From: Roseovarius sp.
GTDB lineage: Bacteria > Pseudomonadota > Alphaproteobacteria > Rhodobacterales > Rhodobacteraceae
DNA: 64,000 nucleotides
Direction: 5' to 3'
Assembly: GCF_030373445.1 (NCBI RefSeq)
Contig: NZ_JAUCYU010000003.1
Location: 186,001-250,000 of the forward strand
Shown here in pieces: positions 37,839 to 46,308 of this stretch. Under the pieces are notes generated by a model that worked only from the letters and a program-made list of their open reading frames with translations, made no database searches and was not told where the DNA came from. The translations under genes were made by a program, and so were the position numbers. Every line of letters starts with the position of its first letter. Position 1 is the first letter of the stretch.

Positions 37839-38649
37839 CGTTGCGTCCTTTCGACATCAGCACTGCAAGCAGCAGGATTACGAGGGAGATCCCGATCAGG
37901 AAGGACGAAACCGCGGCGATGGTCGGGTCAAGCTCGTCCCGGAGGCCGCTGAACATCTTCTTGGTGAGGGTCGTGTTCTCTCCGCCCGAGATAATCGACG
38001 AAATCACGACTTCGTCCAGAGAGGTAAAGAAGGCGAAGAGTGCCCCGGACATCACCGCCGGCGAGATCTGCGGCAGGGTGACCGTCATGAAGGCACGGAG
38101 TTGCGAGGCGCCGAGGCTGCGCGCGGCGCGTTCGTAGCCGATGTCGAAATGGCTGAGCGCCGAGGAGACGGTGACGAAGACGAAGGGGATGGCGAGGCAG
38201 GTGTGTGCCAGCACGATACCCGTCATGGTGTGGACGAGGTTGAGCCGGGCATAGAGATAGAAGAGGCCGATCGCCGTGATGATGACGGGCACGATCAGCG
38301 GGCTGATCACCGCCAGAACGAGGGCGCGGGCCGCCGGCAGGCGCGAGCGCGCCAGCCCCCAGGCCGCCGCCACCCCGAGCGGCGTGGCCAGCAGCGTCGT
38401 GTAGACCGCCGCCCGAAGCGAAACCCATATCGCGGCGCGCCATTCCGGCGAGGTCAGGAAGTTGATGTACCACCGCAGCGACCAGTCCTTCGGCGGGAAG
38501 CGCATGAAGCGGCTGTCGGAGAAGGAGAGCGGCACCACGATGAAGATCGGGAAGACCAGATAGATCAGGATCAGACCGCACAGGATGTAAAGCCAGAGCC
38601 GCTGCAGGTGGGTGATCTGGGTGTCGGTTGCATTGCCTTGCAGCATCAT
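37831..38649 (-). CDS. ABC transporter permease (PotC-like)
   Basis: A 272-residue inner-membrane permease of the spermidine/putrescine-type ABC family with about six hydrophobic segments. The cytoplasmic EAA-type loop reads YERAARSLGASQLRAFMTVT, followed by LPQISPAVMSGALFAF, which docks to the ATPase. The ATG at 38649 overlaps the stop of the first permease gene (ATGA). It pairs with that permease and the PotA-like ATPase. The transported compound is not fixed by sequence. Confidence 0.92.
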   Translation of the reverse strand: MMLQGNATDTQITHLQRLWLYILCGLILIYLVFPIFIVVPLSFSDSRFMRFPPKDWSLRWYINFLTSPEWRAAIWVSLRAAVYTTLLATPLGVAAAWGLARSRLPAARALVLAVISPLIVPVIITAIGLFYLYARLNLVHTMTGIVLAHTCLAIPFVFVTVSSALSHFDIGYERAARSLGASQLRAFMTVTLPQISPAVMSGALFAFFTSLDEVVISSIISGGENTTLTKKMFSGLRDELDPTIAAVSSFLIGISLVILLLAVLMSKGRNDD

Positions 38650-39554
38650 CCGCCTCCGAACATGGTTTCGATCCGGGTCAGCCGGCTGAGCAGCCAGAAC
38701 AGCACCACGGTGATGGCCAACAGGATCACCCCCAGCGACGAGGCCGCGCCCCAATCGAAATAGAGGGCCGCGTTCTGCTGGATCTTCATCGACACCATCA
38801 CCACCTTGCCGCCGCCCAGAAGCGCCGGGGTCACGTAGACGCCGAGGCAGAGCACGAAGACGAGGATGGCCCCGGCGAAGACGCCCGGCAGGGAGAGCGG
38901 GAAGAACACCGTCCAGTAGGCCCGGATCGGCGAGGCGCCGAGATTCGAGGCCGAGCGCATGTAGGTCAGGTCGATCGTGCGCAGGCTGGCGAAGAGCGGC
39001 AGGATCATGAAGGGCAGCATGATGTGCAGCATGCCGATTACCGTACCGGTGAGATTGTTGACGAGCGCCAGGGGCCGCTCGATGACGCCCGTGCCGATCA
39101 GCGCGTCGTTGATCAGCCCGCGCCGCTGGAGCAGCACCATCCAGGCGTAGGTACGCACCAGAAGCGAGGTCCAGAAGGGCAGCAGCACGCAGATCATCAT
39201 CAGCCCGGCGATACGCCTGGGCAGCTGGCTCATCAGGTAGGCGAGCGGGTAGCCGACGAGAATGGCGAGGCCGGTGACGAGCAGGCTGATGCGGAAGGTC
39301 TGGCTGAAGATCTCGAAATAGGCGGCTGTCCACATGCGCTGGTAATGCGCCAGCGAGAACTGGCCATCCTCGATCAGCGACAGCCAGAAGAGCCAGCCGA
39401 CCGGGCCGAAAACCAGCACGACGATCAGCAGGAGCGCCGGGAAGGTGAGCGCGAAATGGCGGAAGGTTTCGCCACGGCCGGCGGCGGCAAGCTGGCGGGT
39501 GTTGTCGTCCGGAACAGCGTTTCCGGCGGGGGCCGTGTCGGATTGCGCGGTCAT
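38646..39554 (-). CDS. ABC transporter permease (PotB-like)
   Basis: A 302-residue permease of the spermidine/putrescine-type ABC family. After a variable cytoplasmic N-terminus (about 1-30) come about six hydrophobic segments and the EAA loop MRSASNLGASPIRAYWTVFF followed by PLSLPGVFAGAILVF. The ATG at 39554 overlaps the ATPase gene stop by four bases, so ATPase and both permeases are translationally coupled. Confidence 0.92.
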   Translation of the reverse strand: MTAQSDTAPAGNAVPDDNTRQLAAAGRGETFRHFALTFPALLLIVVLVFGPVGWLFWLSLIEDGQFSLAHYQRMWTAAYFEIFSQTFRISLLVTGLAILVGYPLAYLMSQLPRRIAGLMMICVLLPFWTSLLVRTYAWMVLLQRRGLINDALIGTGVIERPLALVNNLTGTVIGMLHIMLPFMILPLFASLRTIDLTYMRSASNLGASPIRAYWTVFFPLSLPGVFAGAILVFVLCLGVYVTPALLGGGKVVMVSMKIQQNAALYFDWGAASSLGVILLAITVVLFWLLSRLTRIETMFGGG

Positions 39555-40633
39555 GCGGCACCGTCCGGGACGAGCACCGTGTCGTCGGAATGCAGGGCGA
39601 GCGCGATCTCGGCGCCGCCCTCGCCGATCCGGTCGAGCACCGTGCGCCGGGCGGGCCGGCGCATGACGATCTGCTGTCCACTGGCCAGCCGAATGCGGAT
39701 TTGCAGGCTGTCACCCTGGAAGACCTTCTGCTCGATCGTGCCGTTGAAGCGGTTGTGGGTGGGTTCGAGCCCCGGTTCCCAGAACTCCAGCTTCTCGGGC
39801 CGGACCATCAGGTATCGCGCGTCCGGCGCCGAATGGTCATGGCGCAGCGGCTGGCCGGAGAGCGTGTAATCCACGCCCGAACGCTCGATCGGAAGGAGCG
39901 TCGATTCGCCCAGGAACTCGGCGACGAAGCTGTCGGCCGGGCGATTGTAGAGATCCGTCGGCGTGCCGAGCTGGGCGATCCGGCCGTGGTTGATGACCGC
40001 GATCCTGTCAGACATGGTCAGCGCCTCGCGCTGGTCATGGGTGACGTAGACCGTGGTGATGCCGAGCCTGTCGTGCAGGCTTCGGATTTCGAACTGCATC
40101 TGCTCGCGCAGGTTCTTGTCGAGCGCGGAAAGCGGTTCGTCCATCAGGAGCACGTCGGGTTCGAAGACGATGGCGCGGGCAAGCGCGATGCGCTGCTTCT
40201 GGCCGCCGGACAGGTTGCCGACACGCTGATCGGACAGGTGGCGCAGCTGCACGAGGTCGAGCGCATGGGCGACCCGCTGCTCGGTATCGGTGCGCGACAT
40301 GCGCCGCATCCGAAGCGGATAGGCCACGTTCTCGGCGACGTTCAGGTGGGGAAACAGCGAGTAATGCTGGAAGACCATGCCGAAATTGCGCTTGTGCGGC
40401 GGCACGGCTGCAAGGTCGCGCCCGGCAATCCGGATATGGCCCTTCGTTGGCCGCGTGAATCCCGCGATGGTCATGAGAAGTGTCGTCTTGCCCGAGCCGG
40501 ACGGCCCGAGAAGCGTCATGAATTCCCCTGCCCCGATCGCCAGGTCGATTGCGTCCAACGCGCGGAACGAGCCGTAGTGCTTCGACAGGCCGCTGATGGA
40601 CAAGCCGGTTGAACCGTTCAATTCAGCCTCCAT
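39551..40633 (-). CDS. ABC transporter ATP-binding protein (PotA-like)
   Basis: A 360-residue ABC ATPase. The Walker A motif GPSGSGKTTLLM is near residue 45, the Q-loop VFQHYSLFPHLNVAENVAYP near 90, the signature LSGGQKQRIALARAI near 140, and Walker B VLLMDEPLSALD near 163. The C-terminal TOBE-type domain (about 250-360) contains YLMVRPEKLEFW. Together with the paired permeases it powers uptake of a polyamine-like or opine-like solute. The start at 40633 has TTAAGG upstream. An 11-bp stem hairpin separates it from the binding-protein gene. Confidence 0.93.
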   Translation of the reverse strand: MEAELNGSTGLSISGLSKHYGSFRALDAIDLAIGAGEFMTLLGPSGSGKTTLLMTIAGFTRPTKGHIRIAGRDLAAVPPHKRNFGMVFQHYSLFPHLNVAENVAYPLRMRRMSRTDTEQRVAHALDLVQLRHLSDQRVGNLSGGQKQRIALARAIVFEPDVLLMDEPLSALDKNLREQMQFEIRSLHDRLGITTVYVTHDQREALTMSDRIAVINHGRIAQLGTPTDLYNRPADSFVAEFLGESTLLPIERSGVDYTLSGQPLRHDHSAPDARYLMVRPEKLEFWEPGLEPTHNRFNGTIEQKVFQGDSLQIRIRLASGQQIVMRRPARRTVLDRIGEGGAEIALALHSDDTVLVPDGAA

Positions 40634-40646
40634 TACCTTAACGGGT

Positions 40647-40671
40647 GCCGCCCGGGGAGGCCCCGGGCGGC
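40647..40671 (-). other. Perfect 11-bp stem hairpin after the binding-protein gene
   Basis: GCCGCCCGGGG, loop AGG, CCCCGGGCGGC. It lies in the 49-bp gap between the binding-protein stop and the ATPase start. Such hairpins commonly protect the upstream mRNA or attenuate downstream transcription, so that binding protein is made in excess over ATPase and permeases. Confidence 0.65.
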
Positions 40672-40682
40672 GTGGGCATCGC

Positions 40683-41708
40683 TTACTTGAGCATGAAGGC
40701 GTCCCAGCGCTCGTCAAGCTCGGTCAGGCGTTCGCCCCAGTAGCTGGGGCTGATGACGGCCTGCACCTTGAGGTGATCGGGCGCAGAGGGGCTGGTGGCG
40801 ATCTTGTCCTCGGGGATCTTGCCGGTTTCGAAGGCAAGCGCGTTGGCCGGACCGTAGTTGATGTATTGCGGCAGGTTGGCCTGGATCTCGGGCGAGATCA
40901 TCAGGTTGATCGCCTTCATCGCAAGGTCCTTGTTGGGCGCCCCCTTGGGGATGGCGACGCAGCTGACCGAAAGGGTGCCCTGATCCCAGACGATTTCGAC
41001 CGGGAAGCCCTCTTCCCGAAGCACCTCGATACGGCCGTTCCAGATCGGCAGCATGTCGACCTCGCCATCGGCGAGCAGCTGGATCGACTGGGCGCCGGAA
41101 TCCCACCAGGCGTCGATATGCGGCTTGATCTCTTCCAGCTTGGCGAAGGCGCGGTCAAGGTCGAGCGGGTAGAGCTCGTCCTTCGGCACGCCGTCGGCCA
41201 GAAGCGCCGCCTCGAGCATGGTGGGCGCCTCGTTGTAGAGGGCGCGGCGGCCGGGGAAGTTCTCGACATCCCAGAAATCGGTGAAGTTTGTCGGTGCCTT
41301 TTCCAGCGCCTCGGGGTTGTAGGCGAGGACGGTGGAGTAATAGAGGATCGAGACCCAGGTATCGGACCAGGCGTTGTCGTCGAGCCCCTCGGTGGACACG
41401 ACGTTCCAGTCGAGTTCTTCGAAGAGGCCCTCGGCCTGGCCCTGGGCGCATTCGAAGCCGCCCAGGTCGACGATGTCCCAGGTCACGGCACCGGAGAGCA
41501 CCTGGGCACGGACCTCGTGAACGCCGGTGTAGGTTTCTTCGCGGATGGTGATGCCGAGCTCGTCCTCGATGGGATCGAGGAAGGCGTCCCGCTCGGCCTG
41601 CTGGTAGTTTCCGCCCCACGAGACGTAGGTGAGGCTTCCTTCCGCGTGAAGCGGCGCGGCGCACAATCCGGCCGACGCGGCAATCGCGGTTGCAACAATG
41701 CGTTTCAT
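40683..41708 (-). CDS. ABC transporter substrate-binding protein (PotD/spermidine-putrescine-like)
   Basis: A 341-residue periplasmic binding protein with a signal peptide (about residues 1-22, ending PLHAEG). The mature start SLTYVSWGGNYQQAERDAFL is typical of the PotD-like family, as are the YYSTVLAYNPEAL and EVDMLPIWNGRIEVL segments. It is the first gene of the operon binding protein, ATPase, two permeases, amidohydrolase. The start has GGGAGAAAACGA before the ATG. A LysR-type box lies about 215 bp upstream. Family members bind polyamines, opines and other nitrogenous compounds. Confidence 0.92.
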   Translation of the reverse strand: MKRIVATAIAASAGLCAAPLHAEGSLTYVSWGGNYQQAERDAFLDPIEDELGITIREETYTGVHEVRAQVLSGAVTWDIVDLGGFECAQGQAEGLFEELDWNVVSTEGLDDNAWSDTWVSILYYSTVLAYNPEALEKAPTNFTDFWDVENFPGRRALYNEAPTMLEAALLADGVPKDELYPLDLDRAFAKLEEIKPHIDAWWDSGAQSIQLLADGEVDMLPIWNGRIEVLREEGFPVEIVWDQGTLSVSCVAIPKGAPNKDLAMKAINLMISPEIQANLPQYINYGPANALAFETGKIPEDKIATSPSAPDHLKVQAVISPSYWGERLTELDERWDAFMLK

Positions 41709-41922
41709 TCGTTTTCTCCCTGTCGGTGTGGTCGAGGTTCCGGTTTACGTGTCGTTTCTTCGTTTTTTCGTTCGCGGTCTTCGGCCAGCGCGCTCCCGGA
41801 ATTCGCGCCGTGGTTCGGAGCGCCCTTCGGGGTAGTAGCTTCCCGACACGAGGCGGCCCTGCAACTGGGAAGAAGAGTATCGGTGGAGGGGGCGCAGCCG
41901 AAGTCACAAATAGTAAGAGGTA

Positions 41923-41939
41923 CATTACTTGAAGTTATG
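41923..41939. promoter_or_regulatory. LysR-type box CATTAC-N5-GTTATG upstream of the ABC operon
   Basis: CATTAC-TTGAA-GTTATG differs at only two of 17 positions from the box at 35227-35243 beside the LysR gene. The half-sites form a near-perfect dyad with a T-N11-A core. It is about 215 bp upstream of the binding-protein start codon. Confidence 0.65.
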
Positions 41940-42237
41940 TTTTCGATGCATTGACCAGGGGATGACCGTGCGATTCCGACGCTTGATCGCAGGTGGTTGG
42001 AACGGCGATAGCGTGGATATCCGGTACAGCTGAATCTCTATGAATTCGTTGTTTTTACATGTTTTAATTACATATCGACCGGGCGCAATGGCGTGCCATG
42101 CAGACGAAGAACGCACTTCGTCCTGTCGCCATGTCGTACTTCGACGCGGTCATTTTGAAATGAGGCAGGGTTTTATGCAGGCGGTGCCTTGCGCTCGCCG
42201 AAACTCGCGTGTGGATCGGGCGATCGGGTCGCTGTCA

Positions 42238-42298
42238 GGCCCGCGGCCAAGGGATACCGCGGGCCCGTATTGAATTGCCGGGACGCCAGGCGCCCGGC
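42238..42298 (-). terminator. Two adjacent hairpins downstream of the aminotransferase
   Basis: GGCCCGCGG, a 10-nt loop, CCGCGGGCC (42238-42265) is a perfect 9-bp stem. GCCGGG...CCCGGC (42277-42298) is a second one. They begin 19 bp past the aminotransferase stop. There is no T-tail, so factor-dependent termination or 3'-end protection is more likely than intrinsic termination. Confidence 0.45.
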
Positions 42299-42316
42299 TT
42301 GGCAGGGCGCGGCCGA

Positions 42317-43711
42317 TCAGCCGGCCGCGGCGCCCGCCGGCGATGTCAGACCCGCTTCCTGCCCTGCCTGTTCAATGGCCTTGCGCAGGATGCCGACGAC
42401 ATCGTCGATCTGCGCCCGGGTGATGACAAGCGGCGGGGAGATGACGCAACGCTCGGCGATCGGGCGGACGATCAGCCCGAGTTCGAAGCAGATCTCGTCG
42501 ACACGGGCGGCGAAGGCGCGGTCCTGCTCCGTTCCGTCTGGCTGGCTGGGGTCGAGCAGGCACTGGACGCAGCCGACCAGCCCCGCGGAGTGCACGGCCC
42601 CTGCCCCCGGCAGATCGAGCAGCGATTCCAGCGCCTTGCGGAAATATCCCGCGGTGTCGCGCGCGTGATCGACGATGCCCTCACGCTCCATCAGGTCGAT
42701 ATTGGCGAGGGCCGCGGCGCAGGAGACGGGCTGGTTGGAATAGGTGAAGCCGTTGTTGAACCAGCTGCCCTTCGCGTTTTCGCCCGAGATCCTGGCGATG
42801 ACCGCGTCCGAGATCGCGAAGCCGCCCAGCGGCACGTAGCCCGACGTGACGCCCTTGGCGAAGGTGATGATATCGGGCGTCACGCCGAACACCTTTTCCG
42901 AGGCGAACCATTCCCCGCAGCGTCCGAAGGCGGTCACGACCTCGTCGGAGATATAGAGAATGTCGTGCTTTTCGCAAACCTGCTTGAAGCGGGCGTGGTA
43001 GCCTTTGGGCGGAATGATGACGCCCGCGTTGGCAAGCAGCGGCTCGGCGATGAAGGCGGCGACCGTGTCGGCCCCGAGACTCGCGATCCGGTCCTCGAAT
43101 TCCTGCACGAGATCGTCGAGGAACTCGGCCTCGCTTCGGGTGCCCGCGTGGCGCGGGTTGGGCGAGGAGAGGAAGGAGACGCGGTCGGACTCGATGTCGA
43201 AATTGGCCCAGCTCCCCCGGCGCCCGGTGACGGAGGCCGCCAGCCCGGTCGAGCCATGGTAGCCGTCGATGCGCGAGATGATCCGCTTTTTCGCCGGACG
43301 GCCGAGGACGTTGTTGTAGAACTCGGTGAAGCGCAGCGCGCTGTCGACAGCGGTGGAGCCGCCCGTGGTGAAGAAGATCCGGTTCAGGTCCCCCGGCGTG
43401 AGTGTGGCGATCTTCTCGGCAAGGCGGGCGGAGGGGCTGGTGCTCATGTACCAGGGCGAGGCGAAGGAGATGGTCGCCGCCTGGTGCGCGATGGCATCGA
43501 CGACTTCCTTGCGGCCATATCCGATCTGGGTGCACCACATCCCGGCCGGGCCGTCGATGAGCTTGCGGCCATCCTCGGCGTAGACATAGATGCCTTCCGC
43601 CCTGGTGAGTACCGGCATGTCATCCTTGCCCAGCGCGGCCATGTCCTGCGAGGGGCGTACGAGGTGCTTCTGGCGGGCGCCGGTGACGGTGGTTTGCTGA
43701 GTATCAGCCAT
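42317..43711 (-). CDS. Class III (PLP-dependent) aminotransferase
   Basis: A 464-residue omega-aminotransferase of class III (fold type I). PLP is held by K286 in TFAKGVTSGYVPLGG, with D256 in ISDEVVTAFGR contacting the pyridine nitrogen and the FFTTGGSTAVDSALRF segment (about 113-128) binding phosphate. The pattern (SPWYMSTSPSARLAEKIA, GEWFASEKVFGVTPDI) is that of putrescine/beta-alanine-pyruvate-type transaminases such as SpuC. The start has GGAGG six bases before the ATG. It is divergent from a TetR regulator, with an operator-like palindrome between. It may deaminate amines released from the compound imported by the neighbouring ABC system. Confidence 0.92.
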   Translation of the reverse strand: MADTQQTTVTGARQKHLVRPSQDMAALGKDDMPVLTRAEGIYVYAEDGRKLIDGPAGMWCTQIGYGRKEVVDAIAHQAATISFASPWYMSTSPSARLAEKIATLTPGDLNRIFFTTGGSTAVDSALRFTEFYNNVLGRPAKKRIISRIDGYHGSTGLAASVTGRRGSWANFDIESDRVSFLSSPNPRHAGTRSEAEFLDDLVQEFEDRIASLGADTVAAFIAEPLLANAGVIIPPKGYHARFKQVCEKHDILYISDEVVTAFGRCGEWFASEKVFGVTPDIITFAKGVTSGYVPLGGFAISDAVIARISGENAKGSWFNNGFTYSNQPVSCAAALANIDLMEREGIVDHARDTAGYFRKALESLLDLPGAGAVHSAGLVGCVQCLLDPSQPDGTEQDRAFAARVDEICFELGLIVRPIAERCVISPPLVITRAQIDDVVGILRKAIEQAGQEAGLTSPAGAAAG

Positions 43712-44019
43712 GAACTTACCTCCAACTCTGCTCGCGCCGGGCCGGCGCGATCTGTTCCTGTGTGCATCGTGTGGGGCAGTCTGTGCACCGGGCGTCGCTG
43801 CCTGTCAACTTTTTTGATTGCTTAATCAATCATTATTTTGCAAGGATATCCCCATCGGAGGGCCCGCAACCTGATAAAACATTGACATGAACGGGCATTC
43901 CCGACCATTTAGGCGAAACCGCCGGGCGCCGGAAAAACAGGCATGCGGCCCATAGGAAGGATGAAGGTTCCATTCCTGCCAGCGAGAAAAAAAGCGAAGG
44001 CACGCCCACCGGGAAACCG
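43712..44019. promoter_or_regulatory. Divergent promoter region with TetR-type palindrome (43815-43832)
   Basis: This 308-bp gap lies between the leftward aminotransferase and the rightward TetR gene. At 43815-43832 lies TGATTGCTTAATCAATCA, an 18-bp palindrome with only one mismatched pair. It is about 105 bp upstream of the aminotransferase start. Its size and symmetry suit a TetR dimer operator. No gene was found in the gap. Confidence 0.65.
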
Positions 44020-44625
44020 GTGTCCCGCCGCGAGAAGAAGGTGTCGGAACGGCGGAGCAGCCTGATCCGGGCCGCGATCAACGTGATTGCCGCGAAGGGC
44101 CTGACCGGGGTCACGATGAATTCCATCGCAACCGAGGCCAAGTGCTCTTTCGGGGTTGTCGCCTTTCACTTCCAGTCGAAGGAGGGGGTGATCTTTGCCG
44201 CGCTCGACCACGCGGCGGAGGCGTATGAGGCCTATCTCGCCGAGTTGCGGGAAACGTCGAGCGGGCCGGCGGACCGGGTACGGAGCATGATCCAGGCAGA
44301 TTTCAGCAAGCGGGCCAGCGGGCGGGCCTCGGTGGCGCTTTGGGTGGCTTTCTGGGCTGAATCGGTGCGGGTCGACAGCTACCGCGAGAGATGCGCCGAG
44401 ATGCGCGCGCATTTCAACAGGATGGTGGCGGACGACCTTTCGGAGCTTGCCAGGCAGCGCGGCCGGGAGATCGACGCCTACCAGGTCGCGGTGTCCCTGA
44501 ACGCCATGATCTCCGGCCTCTGGATTGAAGGCATCGTGTCGAACGAGGCGATTGCGAAGGGCCAGTCACAAGGGCGGGAGGCCTGCCTGGCCTTCCTGCG
44601 CCTGCATTTCCCCGAGGATTTCTGA
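44020..44625 (+). CDS. TetR-family transcriptional regulator (BetI-like)
   Basis: A 201-residue regulator with an N-terminal TetR helix-turn-helix (about residues 9-55, with GVTMNSIATEAKCSFGVVAF as recognition region) and an all-helical effector domain. The HFQSKEGVIFAALDHAAEAY and WVAFWAESVRVDSYRERCAE segments resemble BetI, the choline-responsive repressor. The start used is GTG at 44020. The frame stays open upstream without an ATG, and the closest upstream ATG (43961) is in another frame. It is divergent from the aminotransferase and probably represses it. Confidence 0.85.
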   Translation: MSRREKKVSERRSSLIRAAINVIAAKGLTGVTMNSIATEAKCSFGVVAFHFQSKEGVIFAALDHAAEAYEAYLAELRETSSGPADRVRSMIQADFSKRASGRASVALWVAFWAESVRVDSYRERCAEMRAHFNRMVADDLSELARQRGREIDAYQVAVSLNAMISGLWIEGIVSNEAIAKGQSQGREACLAFLRLHFPEDF

Positions 44626-44694
44626 CGGAACGGCCGCACGGCCGGTTCGGGCCCGGCGGACCCTGGGACTGCATCCGCAATGCGCTCAAAGTGA

Positions 44695-46308
44695 TCAGTG
44701 CTTTAGCGGGCCCTGCCCTTGCCGTGCCGCGCCGGGCAGATCCGCGGACCCAAGCGCCTTGTCGCCGGCATTCCTGAAGCAGCGGCGGAGGAGCGCGCCG
44801 GTATCGAGGATCATGACGGTGCCCCGTGTCGGACTTTGAATGCATCCGCAGACATCTTCGGCGATTTTCATCGTCGTGTCCTGGTGGCTGAGCGCGGTCA
44901 TCTCGAAGACCTTGTCCTCGGCAGTGATCACGATCTCGTCGATCGAATCCACGAGGATGCCGTACTTGCTGCCTTCGCTCCTGAAGATCAGGACCTTTTC
45001 GCCTTCGCGTTCGGCGGTCGACAGGCCGTACAGCTTGCGCGGATTGATCAGGCTTATCAGCTCGCCGCGGAGGTTGATGACCCCGTCGACGAAATCGATC
45101 GCGTAGGGCGGCTGCAACAGGGTGTCGGGATAATCGATGACTTCGTTGACCTGCGTGGTGTCGAGGGCAAAGCGCTTCTCGAAGGCGAACACTATGAATG
45201 TCAGCCGGGCGCTTGATGACCTGCGTTCGCTTGCGACCTCGGTCTTTTCTTCCGGCGGGTGAACCTCCCGACAGCGCAGAGCGGTGTCGACGAGGATACG
45301 GTCTCGCTTCATGACCTCGTAGTCCAGCAACATGATGATCTCGTTGTCCTTGCCCAGAAGGCACCCCTCGACGATATCCGCACGCGGCAGTGCGAGCTTG
45401 GTGAACTCCAGGATTTCATCCTGGAAACAGGCAATTATGCTGTCGATCGAGTAGACCAGTAGCCCGATCGGCCCGCCATCCGTCTGGACGATCAGCATCT
45501 TGCGTTTCGGCGGCGATTCCCGGCTGGCCCTGAAATCGGACACGTCGCCCATGAACTTGCGGAAATCCGCCACGGGAATGACCGAACCGCGCAGGTTGGT
45601 GATGCCGATGAAGCAGTCATGCACGAGGATCGAGTCCATGATTTCCGGGGCTTCCATCACCTCCTTGACGTGCCGCAGGTCGATGGCGCAGGTGGTGTGG
45701 CCGAACTGGAACGAGATGCAGTTGAAGCGCTGCCCTCTCGATGCGGCGTTCGCGGGATCGCCGTCGTCCGGGAAACCCTCGCTACGCGGCACCTTGTCGA
45801 GACCGAGAATCTCGCACGGGTCGAGAATCTGGACGATGCGTTCGCCGCACTCGAGCTTGAGCAGCCCCTCGACGACCACGTCCTTGATCTTGCCATCACG
45901 CGGTCGGAAGTCGACGCGCGAGCGCTCTTCCACCTTGAGGACTTCGCCGGTCCGGTCGACCATGAGACCGATGCGATGGTCGCCGTCCTCGACGATGGCA
46001 ACCTTGCGTTCGGTCGCCTGGCCCGCGGGGAGTTCCAGCAACTGGCGCAGGTCGACGACGGGTATGATCATTCCCCGCAGGTTGATCAGCCCCAGCATGA
46101 AGGGCGGCGACAGCGGCATGGCCGAAATCGTGGCCGGCTCGTTCACGACCTCGCGGATCACGCCGGCGCGCAGCGCGAATTCGGTCCGGTCGAGCCAGAA
46201 CGACCCGTAGATCGTCTGGGCCGTGGGCACCGGAACCCGGTTCGGGGCGATAACCTCGGTCGTGGGCGGGCGCGTATCCCCGGCCTGATCCGTCGACAAC
46301 GATGTCAT
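44695..46308 (-). CDS. Triple-CheW-domain chemotaxis coupling protein
   Basis: A 537-residue protein made of three CheW-like domains (about residues 32-172, 194-345 and 367-512). Each carries the NLRG core motif (77-80, 238-241 and 412-415) followed by a PV or SL hydrophobic strand. Ordinary CheW is about 160 residues and couples receptors to CheA. A three-domain chain could bridge several receptors or P5 domains in one array. The ATG at 46308 overlaps the cheD stop (ATGA). It is the last gene of the receptor-cheR-cheD operon. Cytoplasmic, with no membrane segment. Confidence 0.92.
   Translation of the reverse strand: MTSLSTDQAGDTRPPTTEVIAPNRVPVPTAQTIYGSFWLDRTEFALRAGVIREVVNEPATISAMPLSPPFMLGLINLRGMIIPVVDLRQLLELPAGQATERKVAIVEDGDHRIGLMVDRTGEVLKVEERSRVDFRPRDGKIKDVVVEGLLKLECGERIVQILDPCEILGLDKVPRSEGFPDDGDPANAASRGQRFNCISFQFGHTTCAIDLRHVKEVMEAPEIMDSILVHDCFIGITNLRGSVIPVADFRKFMGDVSDFRASRESPPKRKMLIVQTDGGPIGLLVYSIDSIIACFQDEILEFTKLALPRADIVEGCLLGKDNEIIMLLDYEVMKRDRILVDTALRCREVHPPEEKTEVASERRSSSARLTFIVFAFEKRFALDTTQVNEVIDYPDTLLQPPYAIDFVDGVINLRGELISLINPRKLYGLSTAEREGEKVLIFRSEGSKYGILVDSIDEIVITAEDKVFEMTALSHQDTTMKIAEDVCGCIQSPTRGTVMILDTGALLRRCFRNAGDKALGSADLPGAARQGQGPLKH

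Larger units (their letters stand above)
41709..42316. other. 608-bp non-coding region between ABC operon and aminotransferase
   Basis: No convincing gene is seen here. The left part should carry the ABC operon promoter. A CATTAC-N5-GTTATG box lies at 41923-41939, and an AT-rich tract spans about 42030-42080. The right end has two hairpins (42238-42265 and 42277-42298) just beyond the aminotransferase stop. Short open frames in the gap have no ribosome-binding site or family resemblance. Confidence 0.55.

Noticed and set aside
35757..37952. A 731-codon open frame on the plus strand
   Set aside because: It begins inside the LysR gene and runs antisense through the amidohydrolase. It is Gly/Ala/Val/Glu-rich with no motif.
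42040..42273. A 77-codon open frame in the 608-bp gap
   Set aside because: No ribosome-binding site, no family resemblance, and it runs into the aminotransferase 3' hairpins.
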